This document shows positions 7,126-14,038 of a stretch of DNA of 15,427 nt, one piece after another (the stretch's first letter is position 1; each line of letters opens with the position of its first letter). The notes below the pieces were generated by a model, which did not search any database, had not been told where the DNA came from, and saw only the letters and a program-made list of their open reading frames with translations. The position numbers were made by a program, and so were the translations under genes. This DNA is from JBFWYO01 sp050186335. Lineage in GTDB: Bacteria > Pseudomonadota > Alphaproteobacteria > Bin65. Where the stretch lies: the NCBI GenBank assembly GCA_050186335.1, contig JBFWYO010000095.1, positions 1 through 15,427 on the forward strand, written 5' to 3'.

Positions 7126-8040
7126 TTGCGCGTCGTGTTCATGGGCACGCCGGAATTTGCCGTTCCGGCATTCGAGGCCTTGGTGGCGGCGGGGCACGAA
7201 ATACTGTGCGTCTATACCCAGCCGCCGCGTCCGGCCGGCCGCGGCCAGAAGCAGCAAATCTCGGCGATGCACCGGGCGGCGCAGGAACGCGGCATCGAAG
7301 TGCGCACGCCCGACTCCCTGCGCCCCCCGCACGAGCACGCGGAACTGCAGGTCATCGAGCCCGACATCGCCGTCGTCGCCGCGTACGGCTTGATACTGCC
7401 CAAGCCGGTTCTCGCCGCGCCCAAGTTCGGCTGCATCAACATTCATGCCTCGCTGCTGCCGCGCTGGCGCGGCGCGGCGCCGATCCAGCGCGCGCTCCTG
7501 GCCGGCGACGACGGCACCGGAATCTCGATCATGCAGATGGATGTCGGGCTCGACACCGGCGATATCCTGCTGCAGGAGCGCCTGCCGATCGGCCCGCGCG
7601 CCACGGCCGGCGATCTGCACGATGCGCTGGCTCGCCTGGGCGCGCGCATGATCGTCGAAGCGCTGGAAAAACTGCCGCGCCGGGAATTGCGGCCGGTCAA
7701 GCAGCCCGCCGAAGGCGTGACCTACGCGACCAAGATTTCCAAGGAGGAGCTCCGCCTCGACTGGGGCAAGAGCGCCGCCGAACTGGAACGCAAGATACGT
7801 GCCTTCGCGCCCGCGCCCGGCGCCTGGTTCGAGATCAAGGGCGAACGCGTCAAGCTGCTCGAAGCCGAACTGGTGCCCGCGCGCGGCCTGCCCGGCACGG
7901 TGCTCGATGAAAAACTTACTGTGGCGTGCGGCGCGCAGGCGCTGCGGCTGCTGCGCGTGCAGCGCGCCGGCAAGGCGCCGCTCGATGCTGACGTGTTTCT
8001 GCGCGGCTTCCCGCTGCCCGCCGGCACAGTGCTGGCATGA
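7126..8040 (+). CDS. fmt: Methionyl-tRNA formyltransferase
   Basis: Transfers a formyl group from 10-formyl-tetrahydrofolate to initiator Met-tRNA. The N-terminal formyltransferase domain shows FMGTPEFAVPAFEAL, the catalytic signature INIHASLLPRWRGAAPIQRA (Asn-x-His) and the later Asp in MQMDVGLDTGDIL. The smaller C-terminal tRNA-binding domain follows after KISKEELRLDWGKS. No ATG lies upstream of the conserved start. Of two in-frame TTG codons, 7120 and 7126, the second is preferred because AGGGGGA (7112-7118) is 7 nt upstream of it and only 1 nt from the first. This gives 304 aa, a normal family length. The last codons overlap the truA start by ATGA, so truA is probably translationally coupled. 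Confidence 0.95.
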   Translation: MRVVFMGTPEFAVPAFEALVAAGHEILCVYTQPPRPAGRGQKQQISAMHRAAQERGIEVRTPDSLRPPHEHAELQVIEPDIAVVAAYGLILPKPVLAAPKFGCINIHASLLPRWRGAAPIQRALLAGDDGTGISIMQMDVGLDTGDILLQERLPIGPRATAGDLHDALARLGARMIVEALEKLPRRELRPVKQPAEGVTYATKISKEELRLDWGKSAAELERKIRAFAPAPGAWFEIKGERVKLLEAELVPARGLPGTVLDEKLTVACGAQALRLLRVQRAGKAPLDADVFLRGFPLPAGTVLA

Positions 8041-8792
8041 CGCGCTTCGTCGTCACGCTGGAGTACGATGGCGGTCCGTTCGTCGGCTGGCAGCGCCAGG
8101 ATAACGGCCTCTCGGTGCAATACTGCGTCGAAGACGCGATCTTCAAGTTCTGCGGCGAAGCGGTTGCGGTGCAGGCCGCCGGGCGCACCGATGCCGGCGT
8201 GCACGCCTGGGGCCAGGTGGCGCATTTCGATCTGGTCAAGCCGGCCGAGCCGTTCCGCGTGCAGGAGGCGCTGAACTATCATCTCAAGCCGCATCCGATC
8301 GCCGTCGTCGCCTGCGCGCCGGCCCCCGCGCCGACCGCGGCGGGCGCCGAATTCCACGCGCGCTTTTCGGCCGTCAAGCGCGTCTACCGTTATCGCATCG
8401 TCAACCGCCGCGCGCCGCTCGCGATCGAGCGCGGCCGCGCCTGGCAGGTCGCGGCACCGCTCGATGCCGAGGCGATGCACGCGGCCGCGCGCCACCTCGT
8501 CGGCCGGCACGATTTTTCCAGCTTCCGCGCCGCCGAATGCCAGGCCGCATCGCCGGTGAAAACTCTCGATGTGCTGAGCGTTTCCCGGTACGGCGAGGAG
8601 CTCGTGGTTGCCGCCGAGGCGCGCTCGTTCCTGCACCACCAGGTGCGCAACATGGTCGGAACGCTGAAGTCCGTCGGCGAGGGCAAGCTGCCGGCGCACG
8701 CGCTGGAAAAAATCCTCGCCGCGCGCGACCGCAGCGCCGCCGGCATCACGGCGCCGGCCGAAGGGCTTTATCTGATGCGCGTCGAGTATTGA
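8037..8792 (+). CDS. truA: tRNA pseudouridine(38-40) synthase TruA
   Basis: Converts uridines 38-40 of the tRNA anticodon arm to pseudouridine. The 251-aa sequence carries the TruA hallmarks: YDGGPFVGWQRQ near the N-terminus, AGRTDAGVHA with catalytic D52, FHARFSAVKRVYRYRI (basic RNA-contacting segment followed by the conserved YRY), and FLHHQVRNMVGTL with the conserved HQVR near the C-terminus. The ATG overlaps the fmt stop by 4 nt. It is the last gene of def-fmt-truA; transcription then runs into the REP-like cluster starting 5 nt after the stop. Nothing is missing or unusual in the protein. Confidence 0.97.
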   Translation: MTRFVVTLEYDGGPFVGWQRQDNGLSVQYCVEDAIFKFCGEAVAVQAAGRTDAGVHAWGQVAHFDLVKPAEPFRVQEALNYHLKPHPIAVVACAPAPAPTAAGAEFHARFSAVKRVYRYRIVNRRAPLAIERGRAWQVAAPLDAEAMHAAARHLVGRHDFSSFRAAECQAASPVKTLDVLSVSRYGEELVVAAEARSFLHHQVRNMVGTLKSVGEGKLPAHALEKILAARDRSAAGITAPAEGLYLMRVEY

Positions 8793-8797
8793 GGGCC

Positions 8798-8861
8798 CAT
8801 CCTTCGACCGGTTCATCCTTCGACAGGCTCATCCTTCGGCAGGCTCATCCTTCGACAGGCT
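8798..8861 (+). repeat. Four tandem 16-bp units of a REP-like element
   Basis: Units at 8798-8813, 8814-8829, 8830-8845 and 8846-8861 follow CATCCTTCGACAGGCT. Units 2 and 4 are exact, unit 3 has one change (CGG for CGA), and unit 1 has two (CCGGTT for CAGGCT at its end). They begin 5 nt after the truA stop. Each unit is the left arm plus most of the loop of the hairpin that unit 4 completes. Confidence 0.9.
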
Positions 8862-8870
8862 CAGGATGAG
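8844..8870 (+). repeat. REP-like hairpin, orientation A
   Basis: Perfect 8-bp arms CTCATCCT / AGGATGAG around the 11-nt loop TCGACAGGCTC. It sits between the converging truA and dapE operons and may act as a two-way transcript end or stabiliser, though there is no T-run for a classical terminator. Confidence 0.85.
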
Positions 8871-8902
8871 GAGAACGAACGCAGCGCCGGAAAGTAACAG
8901 AC

Positions 8903-8929
8903 CTCATGCTGAGCCTGTCGAAGCATGAG
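8903..8929 (-). repeat. REP-like hairpin, orientation B
   Basis: Perfect 8-bp arms CTCATGCT / AGCATGAG around the loop GAGCCTGTCGA, the exact reverse complement of the loop of the hairpin at 8844-8870. The two form an inverted pair separated by 32 nt, in the manner of a bacterial interspersed mosaic element. The arms differ by one base pair on both sides together, preserving pairing. Confidence 0.85.
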
Positions 8930-8965
8930 TCTTTACGCAGCGCGGGCGCGCGCGGCACAGTCGCC

Positions 8966-9541
8966 CTAGGTAAACGCCTGCGGCACGATCAGGCTTTGCG
9001 TCAGCGCCACGATGACGAAGCCGAGGAACACGTTCATCGTCTGCAGCATCAGGGCGCCGATCCGCGTCAATTCCAGCAGCTTGTGCGCCAGATACCATTC
9101 GTAGACGACGATCGCCAGATAGGCGCCGAGCGCCAGCGCGTCGGCGCCGCCTTCCGGCAGCAGCGCGACCCCCATCATGTTGATCAGCAACACCAGAACG
9201 TTGCTCGGCACCTGCGACCAGTTGTACGCCACGATGTAGCGGAACCACCTGTCGCCGCGGCTCAGCGTGCGTGAAATATTGAACGTCAGCAGCGGCCAGA
9301 TGGTCCACGCGAACACGTAGCCGATCGACTGCACGATCCATAATTTGACCGGATCGGCGGTGGCGTAGAGCGGGTTCTGCGTCACCGAATAGGCGAACAA
9401 GGGCGCGGTTGCGACCGCGGCCGCGAACGAGCGCCACACGCCGTCGTTCGTCGCGTTCAGCAGGCCGATCCCGCTCATGTCGCCGCGCACGAAGCGCAGA
9501 CAGGCGGCAATGGCGCGCAGGCCTTCGGCGGCAATGGTCAT
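8966..9541 (-). CDS. Uncharacterised five-helix membrane protein coupled to dapE
   Basis: A 191-aa inner-membrane protein with about five hydrophobic segments (about 36-53, 67-88, 111-129, 136-156 and 163-186) and a conserved-looking motif YIVAYNWSQ (102-110) before the third. It resembles a family of unnamed membrane proteins I recall next to dapE in alphaproteobacteria. I do not know its function and see no catalytic motif. The ATG at 9541 overlaps the dapE stop as ATGA, arguing for translational coupling and against a longer reading starting at 9685 inside dapE. It is the last gene of the dapD operon, ending 36 nt before the REP-like cluster. A role in lysine or peptidoglycan-precursor metabolism would be guilt by association only. 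Confidence 0.8.
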   Translation of the reverse strand: MTIAAEGLRAIAACLRFVRGDMSGIGLLNATNDGVWRSFAAAVATAPLFAYSVTQNPLYATADPVKLWIVQSIGYVFAWTIWPLLTFNISRTLSRGDRWFRYIVAYNWSQVPSNVLVLLINMMGVALLPEGGADALALGAYLAIVVYEWYLAHKLLELTRIGALMLQTMNVFLGFVIVALTQSLIVPQAFT

Positions 9542-10758
9542 GATCGGGGGGTCGCGGAAGCCGGAAACACCCGCGCCAGCACGCCCTCGTAGATGCGCTG
9601 CAAGGCCAGAATATCCGCCACCGCCATGCGCTCGTCGGTCTTGTGCATGGTCTGGCCGACGCCGCCGAACTCCACCACCGGGCAATAATTCTTGATGAAG
9701 CGCGCGTCCGACGTGCCGCCGGTGGTGCTCAACTCGGGCGTCAGGCCGGTCACCGCGCGCACTGCGTCGGCCACCAGGCGCGAAAGCTCGCCGGGCGCGG
9801 TCAAGAACGATTCGCCGCTGACCTTGATCTCCAAGTCATAGCTGCCGACCGGCTTGGCGTCGCCCGCCGCGAACGCCGCATCGAACTTCTTGCGCAGCCA
9901 GTCGTTCAGGGACGCGCTCGAATGCCCGTCGTTGAAGCGGATGTTGAACTGCGCCGTGGCCTTGGACGGGATCACGTTGCCCGCTGTATTGCCGACGTCG
10001 ATGGTGGTGAGCTGAATCGTCGACGGCTGGAAATGCGCGGTGCCTTGGTCGAGCGGCGCATTGGTCACCGCATCCAGCATGCGCACCAGCCGATGCAGCG
10101 GGTTGTCGGCCAGATGCGGATAGGCCGTGTGGCCCTGCACGCCGGTCACGGTCAGCTTGCCGACCAGGCTGCCGCGCCGGCCGATCTTGATCATCTCGCC
10201 CAGGCGCAACGGGTTGGTCGGCTCGCCGACCACGCACAGGTCGATCGTCTCGCCCTTGTCGCGCAACCACTCGAGAACTTTCACCGTGCCGTTGACCGCA
10301 TCGCCTTCTTCGTCGCCGGTGATCAGCAGGCTGATCGCGCCAGGATAGGCGCTGTCGCGCGCGGCCAGGAAATTCGCCGCCGCCGCGGCGAACGCGGCCA
10401 CCGCACCCTTCATGTCGGCGGCGCCGCGGCCGTAGATCTGGCCGTCAATGATGTCGCCGCCGAACGGATCGACCGACCAGCCCTTGAGGTCGCCGGTCGG
10501 CACCACGTCGGTATGCCCGGCGAAGCAGAAATTCTTGCCGCTGTTCTTGCCCGCTTCGGTGCCGCCGCCGCTCCGGCCGTCGTGCCGCGCGTACAGATTG
10601 TCAACGCGCTCCGCACCCGCGCCGAACGGCAGGCGCTGGCATTTGAAACCCAGGCTTTCCAAGGCTTTTTGCAGCACGTCGAGCGCGCCCGCGTCGTTTG
10701 GCGTGACGCTCGGGCGGCGGATCAAATCGCGCGTCAGGGCAATCGTGTCGATGCTCAT
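9538..10758 (-). CDS. dapE: Succinyl-diaminopimelate desuccinylase
   Basis: Hydrolyses N-succinyl-LL-diaminopimelate to LL-diaminopimelate and succinate, towards lysine and peptidoglycan. A di-zinc M20-type enzyme with all expected residues in the 406-aa product: H82 (GHTDVVP), D115 (GRGAADMKG, bridging), E150/E151 (GDEEGD, general base and ligand), E179 (GEPT) and H372 (GQTMHKTDE). The dimerisation lid lies between about 190 and 300. The length exceeds the usual 375-385 aa, partly through a Gly/Lys-rich insert at about 61-75 just before the first zinc motif. The ATG at 10758 overlaps the stop of the GFA gene as ATGA, and its own stop overlaps the next ATG the same way, so three genes are translationally linked. 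Confidence 0.96.
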   Translation of the reverse strand: MSIDTIALTRDLIRRPSVTPNDAGALDVLQKALESLGFKCQRLPFGAGAERVDNLYARHDGRSGGGTEAGKNSGKNFCFAGHTDVVPTGDLKGWSVDPFGGDIIDGQIYGRGAADMKGAVAAFAAAAANFLAARDSAYPGAISLLITGDEEGDAVNGTVKVLEWLRDKGETIDLCVVGEPTNPLRLGEMIKIGRRGSLVGKLTVTGVQGHTAYPHLADNPLHRLVRMLDAVTNAPLDQGTAHFQPSTIQLTTIDVGNTAGNVIPSKATAQFNIRFNDGHSSASLNDWLRKKFDAAFAAGDAKPVGSYDLEIKVSGESFLTAPGELSRLVADAVRAVTGLTPELSTTGGTSDARFIKNYCPVVEFGGVGQTMHKTDERMAVADILALQRIYEGVLARVFPASATPRS

Positions 10759-11219
10759 GCGGCACCGGTCTTGGTTGCCGGCAGCGGCGCGCCGTCGGCG
10801 CCGGTCTTGGCAAAGCGCTTCAGCCCGTCGCCCAGATGGATCCACGATAATTGCTGGGCCACGTTGACATGCGCGCGCGGCGGCAAGGATTCCGGATCGT
10901 CGAGCGTCGCGACCTGCACATGCATTTCGTCGGCCCAGCGAAATCCATAATAGGTCAGCGGCGTGCCGCAGGTTCCGCAGAAGCGGCGTTCGACGCCGGG
11001 CGAGGATTGGTATTTCTGCGCGGTGTCCTTGTCCCAGCCGAACGCATCGCGCTTCCAGCCGGCCCAGGTCACGAACGCGGCGCCGGACGATTTGCGGCAA
11101 TCGACGCAATGGCAGTGCGCGACCCAGACCGGCTTGCCCGTCGCGCGATAGCGCGCGGCGCCGCAGCGGCATCCGCCGGTGCGCACCGTTTGGGTTTCGT
11201 TGGTCGAGGCCGCGCTCAT
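10755..11219 (-). CDS. GFA-family zinc-binding protein
   Basis: A 154-aa GFA-fold (PF04828) protein. The cysteine pattern is complete: C17-x-C19, then C36-x-C38-x2-C41 in HCHCVDCRKSSG, and C81-x2-C84 in RRFCGTCGTPL, giving the two-zinc arrangement of the fold. The family includes the glutathione-dependent formaldehyde-activating enzyme (Gfa), but most members have no proven activity, so no reaction is assigned. It starts 1 nt after the dapD stop and its stop overlaps the dapE start, so it is firmly inside the dap operon. That placement suggests a constitutive housekeeping or thiol-related role rather than inducible detoxification. The Lys/Thr/Ala-rich C-terminus is probably disordered. Confidence 0.9.
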   Translation of the reverse strand: MSAASTNETQTVRTGGCRCGAARYRATGKPVWVAHCHCVDCRKSSGAAFVTWAGWKRDAFGWDKDTAQKYQSSPGVERRFCGTCGTPLTYYGFRWADEMHVQVATLDDPESLPPRAHVNVAQQLSWIHLGDGLKRFAKTGADGAPLPATKTGAA

Positions 11220-11220
11220 G

Positions 11221-12066
11221 TCAATCCCGCAATAGTTCGTTGATCGAGGTTTTCGAGCGCGTCTTTTCGTCCACGCGTTTGACGATCACGGCGCAATACA
11301 GGCTCGGCCCGGGCGATCCGTCGTTCATGGGTTTGCCCGGCATGGCGCCGGGGACGACGACCGAAAACGCCGGCACGCGGCCGTAAAAAACCTCGCCGCT
11401 GGCGCGATCGACGATCTTGGTCGAGGCGCCGATATAGACGCCCATCGAGAGCACCGAGCCGGTTTCGACTACGACACCTTCGGCCACTTCGCTGCGCGCG
11501 CCGATGAAGCAATTATCCTCGACGATCACCGGACCCGCTTGTAAAGGCTCCAGCACGCCGCCGATGCCGGCGCCGCCCGAAATATGACAATTCTTGCCGA
11601 TCTGCGCGCAGCTGCCGACCGTGGCCCAGGTATCGACCATGGTGCCGCTGTCGACATACGCGCCGAGATTGACGAAGCTCGGCATCAGCACCACGCCGGG
11701 CGCGATGTAGGCCGAACGGCGCACGATGCAATTCGGCACGGCGCGGAAGCCGGCCTGGCGGAAGCGTGCCGCGTCCCAGCCGGCGAATTTGGACGGCACC
11801 TTGTCCCACCAGACGGCGTTCGCGCCCGGCCCGTTTTCGATCGGCGCCATGTCGTTCAGGCGGAACGACAGCAGCACCGCCTTCTTGGCCCATTGATTGA
11901 CCTGCCACGCGCCGTCTTTTTTCTCGGCGACGCGCAGCGTGCCGGCATCGAGCGCATCCAGCGTCGCGTCGACCGCCTGGCGCACCTCGCCTTGCGTGCC
12001 GGTATTAACGGTGTCGCGGGCGTCCCACGCCTGCTCGATGGTGGATTGCAGTTTCGCGCTGTTCAT
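11221..12066 (-). CDS. dapD: 2,3,4,5-tetrahydropyridine-2,6-dicarboxylate N-succinyltransferase
   Basis: Transfers succinyl from succinyl-CoA to tetrahydrodipicolinate, the entry to the succinylase branch of lysine/DAP synthesis and two steps before DapE. The 281-aa product has the helical N-terminal domain (1-100) and a left-handed beta-helix of hexapeptide repeats (about 110-230). Signature stretches are FVNLGAYVDSGTMVDTWATVGSCAQIG and GIGGVLEPLQAGPVIVEDNCFIGARSEV, the latter in the acyltransferase core. The length is normal. The ATG at 12066 is preceded by a moderate GGA-type SD. It is first in the dapD-GFA-dapE-membrane protein operon, with a predicted promoter at 12129-12157. Confidence 0.97.
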   Translation of the reverse strand: MNSAKLQSTIEQAWDARDTVNTGTQGEVRQAVDATLDALDAGTLRVAEKKDGAWQVNQWAKKAVLLSFRLNDMAPIENGPGANAVWWDKVPSKFAGWDAARFRQAGFRAVPNCIVRRSAYIAPGVVLMPSFVNLGAYVDSGTMVDTWATVGSCAQIGKNCHISGGAGIGGVLEPLQAGPVIVEDNCFIGARSEVAEGVVVETGSVLSMGVYIGASTKIVDRASGEVFYGRVPAFSVVVPGAMPGKPMNDGSPGPSLYCAVIVKRVDEKTRSKTSINELLRD

Positions 12067-12090
12067 CGTCCGGTGAAAACCCTGAAAAGC

Positions 12091-12105
12091 GGCGCTTTCC
12101 GCGCC
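12091..12105 (-). other. Small GC hairpin in the predicted dapD leader
   Basis: On the minus strand GGCGC-GGAAA-GCGCC is followed by GCTTTT, 25-39 nt before the dapD ATG. The stem is only 5 bp. It could be a weak pause or attenuation element or chance. Confidence 0.25.
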
Positions 12106-12128
12106 TGTGGGGAGGGATTAGGGCGAGG

Positions 12129-12157
12129 AACATGGGCGGACCGGGAAGGCCTGTCAA
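12129..12157 (-). promoter_or_regulatory. Predicted dapD operon promoter
   Basis: Minus-strand TTGACA (12157-12152), a 17-bp spacer and CATGTT (12134-12129); expected start near 12122 and a leader of about 56 nt. The -35 is perfect, the -10 has three matches to consensus. It lies in the 230-nt gap (12067-12296) between dapD and the upstream HAD gene, which otherwise holds no gene I can support. Confidence 0.45.
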
Positions 12158-12296
12158 CAGAGCGGTTGGGCGGCCAGAGGACGGTCGGGCGCGGTCGTCG
12201 GCGCTATCTCCGACCCGGCCGGTTGCAGACTTCATCCCGGCTCGGCCCGAAGCCTGCGGGAAGACGCGTGCGACGCTTCGTCAGGATGGTTTCGAT

Positions 12297-13010
12297 TTAT
12301 TTCCCGCGCGCGCGGGCCACCTTGTCCAGCCAGCCGACCAGATCGTCGATGCTGTGATGCACCCACGGCTCGTCGTGGCCTTCCATGGCGTGCGGGAAGG
12401 CGGTCTTCAGATGCACCGTGGTCATGCCGCGTGCATGGGCGGGCTTGAGGTTGCGTGCGGTGTCCTCGAACAGCACGGCGCTGCGCGGGTCGATGCCGAA
12501 GCGCGCGGTGCACATTTCGTAGAACGCATCGAGCGGCTTGGGATTGAACTCGGCGGCGGCGATATCGAAGATGCCGGAAAAATGATGGGTCACGCCGATG
12601 CGTTCGAGCACGCGGTCGGAATGCGCGACCGTCGCATTGGTGAACACGTATTTCGGCCCTTCGAGCTTCGCCAGCACGGCGTCCAATTCGGGCGACGGCG
12701 GCACCGCGGTCATGTCGATATGGTGGACGTAATCCATGTAGTGGTCGGGATCGACGCCGTGCTCGGCCACCAGCCCGCGCATGGTGGTGCCGTAACGCAC
12801 CAGGTAGTCCTTGCGCAGCGCGTGCGCCGCGTCGGGGGTGATCTTGAGAAAATCGACGATGTACTGGCCGATCAGCCGGTCGACCTGGTCGATCAGCTTG
12901 CAATTGTGCGAATACAGCGTGTTGTCGAGGTCGAACAGCCAGACGCGCGCGTGCGGCAGCGCCGGGTGGCGGTGGTCGACTTCGGGCAGCACGGCAGCGG
13001 CTTGATCCAT
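12297..13010 (-). CDS. HAD-superfamily pyrimidine 5'-nucleotidase-like hydrolase
   Basis: A cytosolic phosphatase of the HAD superfamily resembling the pyrimidine 5'-nucleotidase group (yeast Sdt1/Phm8-like). All four HAD motifs are visible in the 237-aa product: D27-x-D29 in FDLDNTLYS, the nucleophile and acid/base; FTNAT (123-127); K158 in FNPKP; and EDTARN with D183 (182-187). The helical cap lies between about residues 38 and 105. Likely substrates are UMP/CMP-type monophosphates, but HAD specificity is hard to read from sequence. The ATG at 13010 is used; the longer TTG start at 13046 lacks support. No strong SD is visible. It is downstream of argB by 85 nt and precedes the dapD promoter region, so probably ends the yidC-engB-argB transcription unit. 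Confidence 0.88.
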   Translation of the reverse strand: MDQAAAVLPEVDHRHPALPHARVWLFDLDNTLYSHNCKLIDQVDRLIGQYIVDFLKITPDAAHALRKDYLVRYGTTMRGLVAEHGVDPDHYMDYVHHIDMTAVPPSPELDAVLAKLEGPKYVFTNATVAHSDRVLERIGVTHHFSGIFDIAAAEFNPKPLDAFYEMCTARFGIDPRSAVLFEDTARNLKPAHARGMTTVHLKTAFPHAMEGHDEPWVHHSIDDLVGWLDKVARARGK

Positions 13011-13042
13011 GGCGCGGAATATAGGGTCGCCAGGCCCCCGGG

Positions 13043-13079
13043 CCAAGGCTTGAAAGCCCGCGCCCGCCGCCGGCCTTGG
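13043..13079 (-). other. Inverted repeat after argB
   Basis: Arms CCAAGGC (13043-13049) and GCCTTGG (13073-13079) enclose a 23-nt GC-rich loop in the argB/HAD gap. There is no T-run, so a rho-independent terminator is not supported; it may be a transcript-stability hairpin or chance in GC-rich DNA. Confidence 0.3.
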
Positions 13080-13095
13080 GTTCAGCCCTTGCGGA

Positions 13096-13992
13096 TCAGC
13101 CTTTACGGATCAAGGTGCCGACGCCCTTGGCGGTGAAGATTTCCAGCAGCATGACGTGCGGAATGCGGCCGTCCAGGATGACCGCCGCGTCGACGCCGCC
13201 CTCGACCGCCTCGATGCAGGTTTCCAGCTTCGGAATCATGCCGCCGGTGATCGTGCCGTCGCGCATCAGCTTGCGGCATTCCTTGACGGTCAGCTCGGGG
13301 ATCAGGTTCTTCTGCTTGTCCAGCACGCCGGCGACGTCGGTCAGCAGGAATAGCCGCGCGGCCGAAGCGGCGGCGGCCACCGCACCGGCAACCGTGTCGG
13401 CATTGATATTGTAGGTTTCGCCGTCGTCGCCGACGCCGACCGGCGCGATCACCGGGATCATGCCGGCAGCGCTCAGGCGCGTGAGTACGGTCGCATCGAC
13501 CCGGTCGGGATCGCCGACGAAGCCGAGGTCGGCCGGCTTGGCTTTGCCCTTGGCCTTGTGGACCAGTTTCCTGGCGCGGATCAGGTTGCCGTCCTTGCCG
13601 GAGATGCCGATCGCCATGCCGCCCGCGCGATTGATCGTGTTCACGATCTGCTTGTTGACGCGGCCGGACAGCACCATCTCGACGACTTCGACGGTCGCTG
13701 CGTCGGTCACGCGCAGGCCGTCAATGAACTGGCTCTTGATGTCGAGCCGCGCGAGCATCTTGCCGATCTGCGGCCCGCCGCCGTGCACGACGATCGGGTT
13801 GATGCCGGTGGTCTTCAGCAGCACGATGTCGCTGGCGAAGTAGGCCGCCATCTTGTCGCCTTCCATCGCGTGGCCGCCGTACTTGATGACGAAGGTCTTG
13901 CCGAAATACCGGCGCAGATACGGCAACGCCTCGGTCAGCGTCCGGCCGGTGCGGATCCACTGCTTGGTCTCGCGGATGTTACGTTGCGTCAT
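13096..13992 (-). CDS. argB: Acetylglutamate kinase
   Basis: Phosphorylates N-acetylglutamate with ATP, the second step of arginine synthesis. The amino-acid kinase fold is complete in 298 aa: K37 in FVIKYGG, HGGGPQIG (70-77), the substrate-binding DGLRVTDAAT (91-100), INADTVAGAVA (196-206) and the C-terminal DGTITGGMIPK (245-255). The N-terminal helix of about 20 residues before ALPYLRR and the xxGGMxPK signature are features of the arginine-inhibited hexameric class, so feedback inhibition is predicted from family knowledge. AGGG lies 5 nt before the ATG at 13992. It is 46 nt downstream of engB. The 3' end carries a 14-bp imperfect tandem duplication spanning the stop. Confidence 0.97.
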   Translation of the reverse strand: MTQRNIRETKQWIRTGRTLTEALPYLRRYFGKTFVIKYGGHAMEGDKMAAYFASDIVLLKTTGINPIVVHGGGPQIGKMLARLDIKSQFIDGLRVTDAATVEVVEMVLSGRVNKQIVNTINRAGGMAIGISGKDGNLIRARKLVHKAKGKAKPADLGFVGDPDRVDATVLTRLSAAGMIPVIAPVGVGDDGETYNINADTVAGAVAAAASAARLFLLTDVAGVLDKQKNLIPELTVKECRKLMRDGTITGGMIPKLETCIEAVEGGVDAAVILDGRIPHVMLLEIFTAKGVGTLIRKG

Positions 13993-14038
13993 AGCGGCCC
14001 TGGAATTGGCGTATTCGGAATTGCCGGCGGGTGCGATG

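Noticed and set aside
8798..8929. CRISPR array
   Set aside because: Units are contiguous 16-mers with no spacers and resolve into REP-like hairpins; no cas genes are nearby.
8904..9437. Minus-strand open frame through the REP cluster
   Set aside because: It is out of frame with the membrane protein at 8966-9541 and is Arg-rich with no recognisable motif.
12067..12296. Lysine riboswitch upstream of dapD
   Set aside because: The predicted leader is only about 56 nt, far shorter than the roughly 170-nt lysine aptamer, and no matching junction elements were seen.
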